6,254 bases of DNA, taken from NCBI GenBank assembly GCA_946478675.1, contig CAMLEF010000277.1, forward strand, positions 1 to 6,254. The letters run 5' to 3'. Under the pieces are notes generated by a model. That model saw only the letters and a list, made by a program, of their open reading frames with translations, had not been told where the DNA came from and made no database searches. The stretch comes from an uncultured Flavobacteriales bacterium (GTDB taxonomy: Bacteria; Bacteroidota; Bacteroidia; Palsa-965). Position 1 is the stretch's first letter; the number at the start of each line of letters is the position of its first letter. The translations under genes and the position numbers were made by a program. Shown one piece after another: positions 1-5,994 of this stretch.

Positions 1-929
1 ATCACCGTTCCGGAATAAAAAAGAATGCCTGTGACAGCCGGCAACTGCGCGCCCCACGTGGCCATTGGCGGAACGGCATTCGGATCGTCGCAGGGAACGC
101 TGGTCGAGCTGTTGAGGTAATAACCTTCGCAACGGTTCCAGCCGTATTCGCGACCGCGGTGGATCATGTTCATTTCGTCCCACGTGATCAAACCGTTTTC
201 CGAACAATACATCGAATCGTTTACCGGGCTGAAACAAAAATCGAACGGGTTGCGATGGCTGTAGCTCCAGATGATATCGCAATTTCCGGTGTAGATATTT
301 CCGTCGTCGTAAAACGGGTTATCCGCAGGGATCGTTCCGTCTTTATTAATGCGCAGCGTTTTCCCGTAAGGAACATTCAAACGATGCGCATAATTCAGCG
401 CCGTATCGTTCTGGTCGGAACCGAGATCGCCGATGGTGAAATAAATTTTTCCGGGCTCCGACGGACGGAAATGAAGGTTGCCGCCAAAATGATTTCCCGG
501 CGGATTGTCGGGGGAATCAATATCGAAAATGATCGTGGGATTCGTGCCCGTGTTATTGCTCTCCGTAAATCGCGCGATGCGGATGTGCTCGTCGTTGTTC
601 AGCCGGTGAACGTAATAGACGTACACGTAATGATTGTTCGCAAAATCCGGATCGACCGCAATGCCGAGCAGCCCTCTTTCAAAATCCGCGTCCACCGAAT
701 CGCTGAGATCGTAAAAGATCCCGAGAAACGTTCCGTTCGGCGAGAACACCTGGATGTTCGCATTCGACGCCTGCATCACCGTGCCGCCTTTCTGCGTAAC
801 GAAAATCCTTCCGTCAGGCGCAAAATCAAAGGCCACCGGCGAGATCAATCCCGTGAGCAGCGTATCCTGCCAGTATTGGGCGGAAGCTGCTATCGGGAGA
901 AAAAGCAGTAGCGTCAGAAACTTTTTCAT
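1..929 (-). CDS. Secreted PQQ-type glucose/sorbosone dehydrogenase, C-terminus cut by window edge
   Basis: The reading frame is open from an ATG at 929 to the window edge, giving 309 residues with no stop. It starts with a Sec signal peptide (MKKF, a Leu-rich core, likely cleavage at ASA|Q near residue 17). The body matches the GSDH six-bladed beta-propeller: SPVAFDFAPDGRIFVTQ near 30-46, GNHFGG at 145-150 with His147 at the position of the catalytic His of soluble glucose dehydrogenase, IYFTIGD at 162-168, HRNP at 225-228 (PQQ-contacting Arg region) and WDEMNMI with YGW at 250-264. The usual EHGP motif reads ENGL here. It is a close paralogue of the next gene upstream (1029-2537), lies 99 bp downstream of it on the same strand and may be co-transcribed. 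It lacks the roughly 16-residue loop that the paralogue has before DNPFYDDG. Known family members oxidise aldoses with PQQ; the substrate here is unknown. Whether it also ends in a T9SS tail cannot be seen. Confidence 0.93.
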   Translation of the reverse strand, partial: MKKFLTLLLFLPIAASAQYWQDTLLTGLISPVAFDFAPDGRIFVTQKGGTVMQASNANIQVFSPNGTFLGIFYDLSDSVDADFERGLLGIAVDPDFANNHYVYVYYVHRLNNDEHIRIARFTESNNTGTNPTIIFDIDSPDNPPGNHFGGNLHFRPSEPGKIYFTIGDLGSDQNDTALNYAHRLNVPYGKTLRINKDGTIPADNPFYDDGNIYTGNCDIIWSYSHRNPFDFCFSPVNDSMYCSENGLITWDEMNMIHRGREYGWNRCEGYYLNSSTSVPCDDPNAVPPMATWGAQLPAVTGILFYSGTV

Positions 930-953
930 GATCAAAGAAATTATTGCCGGGGA

Positions 954-1024
954 AATTCGTGCATTCGTGCATTCGGTCATTCGGTAAAAACTATAACCCG
1001 AATGTCCCAATGACCGAATGACCG
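954..1024. repeat. Octamer tandem array in inverted arrangement between the paralogues
   Basis: On the plus strand four consecutive 8-bp units run from 954 to 985: AATTCGTG, CATTCGTG, CATTCGGT, CATTCGGT. After a 15-bp spacer, three units of the opposite orientation run from 1001 to 1024: AATGTCCC, AATGACCG, AATGACCG. The two arms can pair perfectly over 12 bp (974-985 with 1013-1024), leaving a 27-nt loop, and slipped pairings are possible. A run of six T follows at 1025-1030, overlapping the stop codon of the upstream minus-strand gene. The T run is on the wrong side for terminating that gene, so a classical terminator for it is not supported. The function is unknown; it could be an mRNA 3' structure, an intergenic repeat family or a protein-binding array. 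Confidence 0.75.
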
Positions 1025-1028
1025 TTTT

Positions 1029-2537
1029 TTATTCCGTCACGGACAGTTTAATGCTCTGCACCGCTCCGCCGCTTTCCATCGTGCAGAAATAATTGCCGGG
1101 CGCGAGCTGCAGCTGCTGTGCGTCGATCGTCAGCTGGTGTTTTCCTTCCGACTGCATACCATCGGCAAGCACTGCGACTTCACGACCGAACATATCGTAC
1201 AGCACGATCGTCGCCTGCGTATTCTGCTTCATGGTAAAAGCGATCGTCGTCGTGGTGCTGAACGGGTTCGGTGAATTCTGCGTGAAGGAGAAATACGGAT
1301 TTTCGAAATCTTCCGTACCGAGCCCCTGCGGACAGATACGATAGATGAGGCCGCTGGTCGTATAGCCGCCTTTCATCGCGTAAATGCAGCCGTCGGTGCC
1401 TTCTTTCATCGTCGTCAATCCGCCGGCAAGGTCCTGCCATTGCGTGCGGCTGACCACCGTATCGTAAGCCGGTGCATTGCCCAGCGTCAGGTCGTAAATG
1501 CGCGCGTAATCATTATCCGCCACCAACACATGATTGTCGAATTCCGGCATCACCTGTCCGCTGTAATAAAGAATACCGGTGAGCGCAGGCGGGTTCGACC
1601 AGTCTTCGAGCGGCAGCACCGAACCGGCGAGATTGCAGGGCGTGGTCGTCGAGCTGTTCATGTAAAAACCTTCGCAGGTATTCCAGCCGTAATTGGCGCC
1701 GCGATGGATCATGTTCATTTCGTCCCACGCGTTGAGGCCGTTCTCGGAACAATACATGGAATCGCTGACGGGGCTGAAGCAGAAATCGAACGGGTTGCGG
1801 TGACCGTACGTCCAGATGATATCGCAGTTGCCGGTGGAAGGATTGCCGTCATCGTAGAACGGATTATCCGTTGGAACATTGCAGCCGAATCCGCCCACCG
1901 AATGAACGTCATAACCTGCAGGCACAGGATCTTTCCCGATGCGCAGCGTTTTTCCGAAGGGCAGCGTCAGCATTTGCGCGTAGTTGCCGGCGGAAGTCTG
2001 GTTGTGCGCCAGATCGCCGATCGTGAAATAAATATGGTTCGGATCGCTCGGGCGGAAATGCAGGTTGCCGCCCACGTGGTTGCCGGGAATGTTATAGGAA
2101 GTGATATCGAGATCGAAGATGACGGCCGGTGAAGTACCGACGTTGTTCGCTTCCGTAAAACGCACGATGCGCAGTCGTTCGCTGTTGTTGTACTGGTGAA
2201 CGTAATACGTATAGATGTAATGGTTGTTTGTGAAATCAGGATCGGCGGTAATGCCGAGCAGTCCGCGTTCGAAATCCGAATTCACCGAATCGGAAAGATC
2301 GTAGAACGTTCCGATGAGCGAGAAATTGGAGTTGTAGGCTTTGATGATCGCAGTGCCGGGAGTGGTCGGTGTGTTGCCGTCTCCTTTTTGCGTGAGATAA
2401 ATGCGGCCGTCGGGAAGAAAATCGAAGGCGACCGGGTATTGCAGCCCGGTGCAGATGTTGGTGGTGGTGTAGGTTTGCGCGCCGGCGAAACCGGAAATAA
2501 GAAAAGCGGAAGCAGCGAGTAATCGTTTGATTTTCAT
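1029..2537 (-). CDS. Secreted PQQ-type glucose/sorbosone dehydrogenase with T9SS sorting domain
   Basis: This is a complete 502-residue protein. The start ATG at 2537 is chosen because it opens a Sec signal peptide (MKIKRLL, hydrophobic core, likely cleavage at AGA|Q near residue 20); the same frame extends 93 residues further upstream, but that stretch runs through repeats and looks non-coding. The GSDH beta-propeller spans about 30-405: GNHVGG at 152-157 (His154, catalytic position), FTIGD at 171-175, HRNP at 246-249, WDEMN with YGW at 271-285, and a final DGCIYAMKGG...GLIYRI blade. Residues 417-502 are a typical T9SS type A sorting domain, starting SFTQNSPNPF, with LYDMFGREV in the middle and ending IKLSVTE. 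The protein is therefore expected to cross the outer membrane by T9SS and be anchored or released. Several Cys residues (238, 253, 263, 288, 301) are shared with the neighbouring paralogue, compatible with disulfides outside the cytoplasm. Family enzymes oxidise aldoses using PQQ and calcium; cofactor and substrate are inferred here, not shown. Confidence 0.95.
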   Translation of the reverse strand: MKIKRLLAASAFLISGFAGAQTYTTTNICTGLQYPVAFDFLPDGRIYLTQKGDGNTPTTPGTAIIKAYNSNFSLIGTFYDLSDSVNSDFERGLLGITADPDFTNNHYIYTYYVHQYNNSERLRIVRFTEANNVGTSPAVIFDLDITSYNIPGNHVGGNLHFRPSDPNHIYFTIGDLAHNQTSAGNYAQMLTLPFGKTLRIGKDPVPAGYDVHSVGGFGCNVPTDNPFYDDGNPSTGNCDIIWTYGHRNPFDFCFSPVSDSMYCSENGLNAWDEMNMIHRGANYGWNTCEGFYMNSSTTTPCNLAGSVLPLEDWSNPPALTGILYYSGQVMPEFDNHVLVADNDYARIYDLTLGNAPAYDTVVSRTQWQDLAGGLTTMKEGTDGCIYAMKGGYTTSGLIYRICPQGLGTEDFENPYFSFTQNSPNPFSTTTTIAFTMKQNTQATIVLYDMFGREVAVLADGMQSEGKHQLTIDAQQLQLAPGNYFCTMESGGAVQSIKLSVTE

Positions 2538-2563
2538 GGGCGGGAAGTGTTGAGTGAGCGAAC

Positions 2564-2571
2564 CAAAAATA
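2564..2571 (-). promoter_or_regulatory. Putative -7 promoter element of the GSDH gene
   Basis: On the minus strand this reads TATTTTTG, an exact match to the Bacteroidota -7 consensus TAnnTTTG, and it lies 26 nt upstream of the ATG at 2537. No convincing -33 TTG element is seen at the expected spacing. The assignment rests on motif and position only. Confidence 0.55.
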
Positions 2572-2688
2572 GAGAAATTCCGGTCCCCGCCCGGAACGCA
2601 TTTCGATGGATCGGCAGGAAAACTGTGCGGTTGGTGAAAACGTGACTTGCGTGCGGGTAGAACTGCTGGGGCAAGATGTAAGAACTGC

Positions 2689-2723
2689 AAAACGCGAAAG
2701 GTTTTAAAAACCTTTCGCGTTTT
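2689..2723. repeat. 35-bp perfect palindrome, copy 1 of a shared-core pair
   Basis: The two arms are 17 bp each around a single central A at 2706. The inner 19 bp (2697-2715) is AAAGGTTTTAAAAACCTTT, identical to the core of the palindrome at 2839-2877. The outer stem is AAAACGCG paired with CGCGTTTT. Outside it, CTGC/GCAG can add pairs across a 2-nt bulge. It lies upstream of two divergent genes, so a role as their terminator is not expected. Confidence 0.9.
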
Positions 2724-2819
2724 ATGCAGGTGCGCATGCAGTAAACGCGAAGCGCTTTCGCGCGAATGTGCAGAGCCGCCGGCACGCAGCACACTTTCGT
2801 CAGCGGATGTGCGCACCTC

Positions 2820-2843
2820 CTTGCGCGCATACGCGCGCGCAAG
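2820..2843. repeat. Short GC-rich inverted repeat overlapping the second palindrome
   Basis: CTTGCGCGC at 2820-2828 is the exact reverse complement of GCGCGCAAG at 2835-2843, with a 6-nt loop. Its right arm overlaps the left end of the palindrome at 2839-2877 by five bases, so the two hairpins are mutually exclusive when fully formed. Confidence 0.7.
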
Positions 2844-2877
2844 ACCCCAAAGGTTTTAAAAACCTTTGGGGTCTTGC
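2839..2877. repeat. 39-bp perfect palindrome, copy 2 of a shared-core pair
   Basis: The two arms are 19 bp each around a central A at 2858. The 19-bp core (2849-2867) is identical to that of the palindrome at 2689-2723. The outer stem differs completely: GCAAGACCCC pairs with GGGGTCTTGC. Pairing is thus kept in the flank even though its sequence is unrelated to copy 1. There is no T run after the stem on the plus strand, so it does not look like a standard terminator. Confidence 0.9.
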
Positions 2878-2920
2878 ACAATTTTCAAACCTCCCCATCG
2901 CACCTTCCGCTTCCCACCCG

Positions 2921-2928
2921 TACCTTCG
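2921..2928 (+). promoter_or_regulatory. Weak -7-like element just before folK
   Basis: TACCTTCG differs from the TAnnTTTG consensus at one base and ends 4 nt before the folK ATG. If it is used, the transcript would have almost no leader. No -33 element is visible. This is a tentative call. Confidence 0.3.
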
Positions 2929-2932
2929 CCGC

Positions 2933-3439
2933 ATGACCTCCGCGTGGCTTTCCCTCGGCTCCAATCTCGGCGATCCGCTCCTTCAGCTGCGAGAAGCCCT
3001 GCAACGCCTCGGGGAAAACGCGTCGATGACCCGCGTTGAAAAAATCTCGCCCGTCTACCGCACCAAAGCCTGGGGCAATACCGAACAACCCGACTTCCTG
3101 AACCTCGTCGCAGAAATTTCCACCGCGCTCCTGCCGGAACACTTGCTCGAACAACTCCTGCAAACCGAACGCGAAATGGGACGCGTGCGCACGGGAAAAT
3201 GGGGCCCGCGCACGATCGACATCGACATCCTGTATTACAACGGGAAGATCGTAGAGCATGCGGGCTTGCATCTCCCCCACCCGCGATTGCACCTGCGCAA
3301 CTTCGTGCTCATCCCGCTTCACGCTATTGCGCCGGAGCTCGTGCATCCTGTTTCCGGAAAAACCGTCACGCAATTATTAGCAGAATGCCCGGATAAATCC
3401 GAAGTTTGGCCCGGCGGTCTGCTGCCGTCTGAACTGTGA
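2933..3439 (+). CDS. folK: 2-amino-4-hydroxy-6-hydroxymethyldihydropteridine pyrophosphokinase (HPPK)
   Basis: HPPK transfers pyrophosphate from ATP to 6-hydroxymethyl-dihydropterin, the step before dihydropteroate synthase in folate biosynthesis, in the cytoplasm. The 168-residue length is normal for a single-domain HPPK. Family motifs run in order: LSLGSNLGD at 6-14, SPVYRTKAWG with QPDFLNLV at 39-59, E79-x3-GRVR, then KWGPRTIDIDIL at 89-100 with the two metal-binding Asp residues (96 and 98), and LPHPRLHLRNFVLIPL at 114-129. The ATG at 2933 is chosen because translation begins directly at the first beta strand (MTSAWLSLGSN); the frame is open 55 codons further upstream, but only through the palindrome region. 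No Shine-Dalgarno sequence is present. Its stop overlaps the start of the following kinase gene by 4 nt, so the two are almost certainly one operon. Confidence 0.96.
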   Translation: MTSAWLSLGSNLGDPLLQLREALQRLGENASMTRVEKISPVYRTKAWGNTEQPDFLNLVAEISTALLPEHLLEQLLQTEREMGRVRTGKWGPRTIDIDILYYNGKIVEHAGLHLPHPRLHLRNFVLIPLHAIAPELVHPVSGKTVTQLLAECPDKSEVWPGGLLPSEL

Positions 3440-4047
3440 GAACCTCCTACCGTTACATCGCCATCGAAGGCAACATCGGCGCCGGCAAAACCACGCTGGC
3501 CCAGCTGTTATCGCGCCGCCTGGATGCCCGTTACCTCCCCGAAGAATTCGCGGGCAATCCGTTCCTCCCCTCTTTTTACGAAAACCGCGACCGTTACGCG
3601 TTTCCGCTCGAGCTGTCGTTTCTCGAAGAGCGTTTTCGTCACGTGCGGGAAGCCACGATGAAAGAAGGCGTGATCGTATCGGATTACCTCTGGGAGAAAT
3701 CGCTCGTATTTGCGCGGGTCACGCTCGCCGGTGAAGAGCTGAAGCTGTTCGAACGGATCTACAACGTCATGGGCGGACAGCTGCAGGTGCCCGACGTTGT
3801 ATTCTATATCCACCGCTCTACGGACCGCCTGCTGCAGCACATCAGCCGCCGGGGCAGGGAATATGAAAAATCGATCCCGCAGGATTACCTGGCGAAGATC
3901 AGCGCCGGCTACCGCGATTACTTTGCTTCGGAGAAGCGCATGCCGGTGATCTGGCTCGACAATGACATGGGACCGGAGCCGCTCGCGCAGCACGTTCAGC
4001 AGCTGCTCGGGAAACAATTCTCCAACGGCTTGCATCTTAATCCCTGA
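3436..4047 (+). CDS. Deoxynucleoside kinase (dNK / dGK-dAK family)
   Basis: This 203-residue cytoplasmic kinase phosphorylates deoxynucleosides with ATP for dNTP salvage; which base it prefers cannot be read from sequence. Visible motifs: Walker A GNIGAGKTT at 12-20; PEEFAGNPFLPSFY at 35-48, containing the acidic residues at the catalytic-base position; YAFPLELSFLEERF at 54-67, typical of bacterial family members; SDYLWEKS at 82-89, in place of the DRS-type motif; PDVVFYI at 119-125; and the Arg-rich LID RRGREYE at 138-144. The start is GTG at 3436, read from the GTGA overlap with the folK stop. No ATG lies between there and the P-loop, and the next downstream ATG would remove the P-loop. With no Shine-Dalgarno sequence, translation probably depends on coupling to folK. 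No clear terminator follows in the 108-bp gap. Confidence 0.94.
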   Translation: MRTSYRYIAIEGNIGAGKTTLAQLLSRRLDARYLPEEFAGNPFLPSFYENRDRYAFPLELSFLEERFRHVREATMKEGVIVSDYLWEKSLVFARVTLAGEELKLFERIYNVMGGQLQVPDVVFYIHRSTDRLLQHISRRGREYEKSIPQDYLAKISAGYRDYFASEKRMPVIWLDNDMGPEPLAQHVQQLLGKQFSNGLHLNP

Positions 4048-4111
4048 CACGAAGTATCTTAACGGAAACGCAACCCGACGACGATTTCCTTTCGTAATTA
4101 GGGAATTTGTT

Positions 4112-4119
4112 TATTTTTG
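4112..4119 (+). promoter_or_regulatory. Putative promoter of the OmpA/TPR lipoprotein gene
   Basis: TATTTTTG matches the Bacteroidota -7 consensus TAnnTTTG exactly. A loose -33 candidate, TTTCG at 4090-4094, lies 17 nt upstream. The element lies 36 nt before the ATG at 4156, giving a leader of about 30 nt with no Shine-Dalgarno sequence. The separate promoter and terminator suggest this gene is its own transcription unit. Confidence 0.65.
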
Positions 4120-4155
4120 CGCCGTACCAAATAACGGATTATTCCTGACCAGATT

Positions 4156-5880
4156 ATGAAACAATCCAAACTTCTCGTCCTCGGTCTCGCAGCAGCGGCT
4201 ACGCTCGGCTTTGCCTCCTGCTCGGGTCTGAACAAAATGAAAAAGAAGGAGGCTACGGTGCAGTATACCGTGTCACCGAATCCGCTCGAAATGCACGCTG
4301 ACAGCGTCGCAGTAACGATCACGGTGAACTATCCTCCCAAATATTTCGGTAAGAAAGTTGTGCTTTCTGTAACGCCTGAGATCGGCGGCCGCAAGTTCAA
4401 AACGGCAACGCTGCTCGGCGAAAAAGCACAGGGCACCGGCACCCGCATCGCCTACAAAACCGGCGGCTCGTTCACCTACACCGACAAAATCGCTTACTCG
4501 TCAGAAATGAAAGATGCTGACGTGAAGCTCAACGCATCCGGTGCGGTGAAAAGCAAAACCAAAGAAATGCCGACCCGGGTAATCGGTCATGGTACGATCA
4601 TCACCCCCTACCTCCTGAAAAACGACGACAAGCCGATCATCGGCAAAGACCAGTTCCAGAAAACGGTCCCCGCTACGGCTGTCGGCATGACGCACTTCGT
4701 GATCAGCTCGACCTCTTACATCCCGAAAAAAGATGTAAAAGGTGACGAAATGAAGCCGGTCAACGATTTCATGAAGTCCTACCGCACGGACCCGAACATG
4801 GAGATCAAAAACATCTCGATTTCTTCCTACGCTTCCCCGGACGGTGAAACCGACATGAACGCGCACCTCGCTGAAGACCGTTTCAACAAAACGTCGAAAG
4901 ATCTTCAGACCATGTTCAAAGACAAGAAAACGGGTTACGAGCCGGCTACCAAGCCTGAGTTCTACCAGAAGCAGGTAACGGCTGAAGACTGGCCGGGCTT
5001 CCAGGACCTCGTTTCCAAGTCGAGCATCAAAGACAAAGACCTGATCCTTCGTGTTCTTTCCCAGTATCCTGACGGCGAAAAACGCGAGCAGGAAATCAAG
5101 AACATGGCTGCTACCTACGAAGAACTTGCAAAAGTCATTCTTCCGCAGCTCCGCCGTTCTGTAGTTACGGTAAACGCGATCAAGCACAACCGTACCGACG
5201 AGCGCATTCTCCAGCTGGCACGTTCTACGCCGGACAGCCTCTCCGTAGAAGAGATCCTCTACGCAGGCACGCTGACCAACGACATGAACGAGAAGCTCAC
5301 CTTCTACAAAGCCGCTGAGCGCATGTACCCGAACGACTGGCGCACCTCCAACAACGTTGGCTGCATCCTCATCATGCAGAACAAGCTCCAGGACGCGAAA
5401 GCAGAATTCAACAAAGCAGACAAGCTTTCCCCGAACAACCCGATCATCATGAACAACATCGGCATCTGCCAGCGTTGGGAAGGTGACCGCAAGACGGCGA
5501 AAGAAACCCTCAACAAAGCGAAATCTGCAGGTCCGGAAGTCAGCTACAACCTCGGCCTCATCGCTGTGCAGGACGCACAGTACACCGACGCAGTTTCTGA
5601 TTTCGGCTCCAACAACACCTTCAACGCTGCCCTCGCGAAAGTACTCGCCGGCGACCTCGACGGTGCACTCACCACGATCGACAAGAGCGCAGAGAAAGAA
5701 GACGCAACGTCTTACTACCTGAAAGCAATCATCGGCGCCCGCAAAGGCAACAAAGACATGCTGGTGAACAACCTCCGCTCTGCCATCTCCAAAGATCCTT
5801 CACTGAAAGAAAAAGCGAAATCCGATGTTGAGTTCCTCAAGTATCGCGATGACGCCGACTTCAAAGCAGTTGTAGAATAA
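4156..5880 (+). CDS. Envelope lipoprotein with OmpA-like region and C-terminal TPR repeats
   Basis: This is a 574-residue protein. It begins with a lipoprotein signal (MKQSK, an Ala/Leu core, FASC lipobox, lipidated Cys22), so it should be anchored in a membrane, probably the outer one. Residues 32-150 form a beta-rich N-terminal part of unrecognised fold. Residues about 175-340 resemble the OmpA-like domain found in Bacteroidota: HFVISSTSYIP, then IKNISISSYASPDGETDMNAHLAEDR at 217-242. This is followed by EDWPGFQDLV, IKDKDLILRVL and ILPQLRRSVVTV, a pattern I associate with OmpA-like proteins of this phylum. From about 362 to the end there are helical TPR-type repeats (for example 396-429 and 430-462). 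A peptidoglycan-binding scaffold or T9SS/envelope assembly role is inference. Codon choice is strongly biased (AAC, GAC, TTC, ATC, AAA), suggesting high expression. The start is supported by the signal peptide and the upstream promoter. Confidence 0.88.
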   Translation: MKQSKLLVLGLAAAATLGFASCSGLNKMKKKEATVQYTVSPNPLEMHADSVAVTITVNYPPKYFGKKVVLSVTPEIGGRKFKTATLLGEKAQGTGTRIAYKTGGSFTYTDKIAYSSEMKDADVKLNASGAVKSKTKEMPTRVIGHGTIITPYLLKNDDKPIIGKDQFQKTVPATAVGMTHFVISSTSYIPKKDVKGDEMKPVNDFMKSYRTDPNMEIKNISISSYASPDGETDMNAHLAEDRFNKTSKDLQTMFKDKKTGYEPATKPEFYQKQVTAEDWPGFQDLVSKSSIKDKDLILRVLSQYPDGEKREQEIKNMAATYEELAKVILPQLRRSVVTVNAIKHNRTDERILQLARSTPDSLSVEEILYAGTLTNDMNEKLTFYKAAERMYPNDWRTSNNVGCILIMQNKLQDAKAEFNKADKLSPNNPIIMNNIGICQRWEGDRKTAKETLNKAKSAGPEVSYNLGLIAVQDAQYTDAVSDFGSNNTFNAALAKVLAGDLDGALTTIDKSAEKEDATSYYLKAIIGARKGNKDMLVNNLRSAISKDPSLKEKAKSDVEFLKYRDDADFKAVVE

Positions 5881-5903
5881 CAACAGGAACCCCAATGGTA
5901 CAG

Positions 5904-5932
5904 AAGCCCGGACAATTGTCCGGGCTTTTTTT
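5904..5932 (+). terminator. Intrinsic terminator after the lipoprotein gene
   Basis: A perfect 12-bp inverted repeat (AAGCCCGGACAA with TTGTCCGGGCTT, 5904-5927) contains a GC-rich stem and runs into seven T at 5926-5932. It starts 23 bp after the stop codon. This is a canonical Rho-independent terminator for the plus strand. Confidence 0.95.
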
Positions 5933-5969
5933 ATAATCCCGTTTTCAGGTGGGCCGCATCCCGTTTTTA

Positions 5970-5977
5970 TACTTTTG
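5970..5977 (+). promoter_or_regulatory. Putative promoter of the last, truncated gene
   Basis: TACTTTTG matches the TAnnTTTG -7 consensus and ends 17 nt before the ATG at 5995, downstream of the strong terminator. No clear -33 TTG is seen. The spacing fits a short-leader transcript. Confidence 0.6.
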
Positions 5978-5994
5978 TAATAATAAACGTAAAA

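Larger units (their letters stand above)
2538..2932. other. Divergent intergenic region rich in inverted repeats, no gene seen
   Basis: These 395 bp separate the minus-strand GSDH gene from the plus-strand folK operon. I find no credible protein gene: the frames open here are driven by palindromes and give low-complexity, Arg/Cys-rich translations. The GSDH-proximal part (2538-2680) carries a promoter-like motif. The stretch 2685-2877 is a composite of two long palindromes, a shorter hairpin and small repeats (for example AAACGCGAA at 2690-2698 and again at 2743-2751, and AGGTGCGCA at 2728-2736 inverted at 2810-2818). The last 55 bp before folK are pyrimidine-rich on the plus strand. Confidence 0.7.

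Noticed and set aside
159..911. Plus-strand open frame of 250 codons
   Set aside because: It is antisense to the truncated GSDH gene, whose signal peptide and motifs are unmistakable. A similar antisense frame (1440-2132) occurs over the paralogue simply because the genes share sequence and codon use.
974..1030. Hairpin plus T6 as terminator of the GSDH gene at 1029-2537
   Set aside because: The T run follows the stem on the plus strand, while the gene is on the minus strand. On the minus strand no U tract follows the stem.
2538..2816. 93-residue N-terminal extension of the complete GSDH protein
   Set aside because: The extension is translated through a palindrome and repeats and would bury the signal peptide at MKIKRLL. 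The ATG at 2537 gives a normal exported protein.
2689..2877. CRISPR-like array
   Set aside because: There are only two copies, each a perfect palindrome with a different flank, separated by 150 bp centre to centre, with no regular repeat-spacer pattern and no cas genes.
2768..2932. 55-residue N-terminal extension of FolK
   Set aside because: It is translated palindrome and GC-rich repeat sequence. HPPK proteins normally begin right before the SLGSN strand, as from the ATG at 2933.
4501..5187. Minus-strand open frame of 228 codons inside the lipoprotein gene
   Set aside because: It is an antisense shadow of a gene with a clear signal peptide, promoter, terminator and repeats. Its translation shows no recognisable domain.
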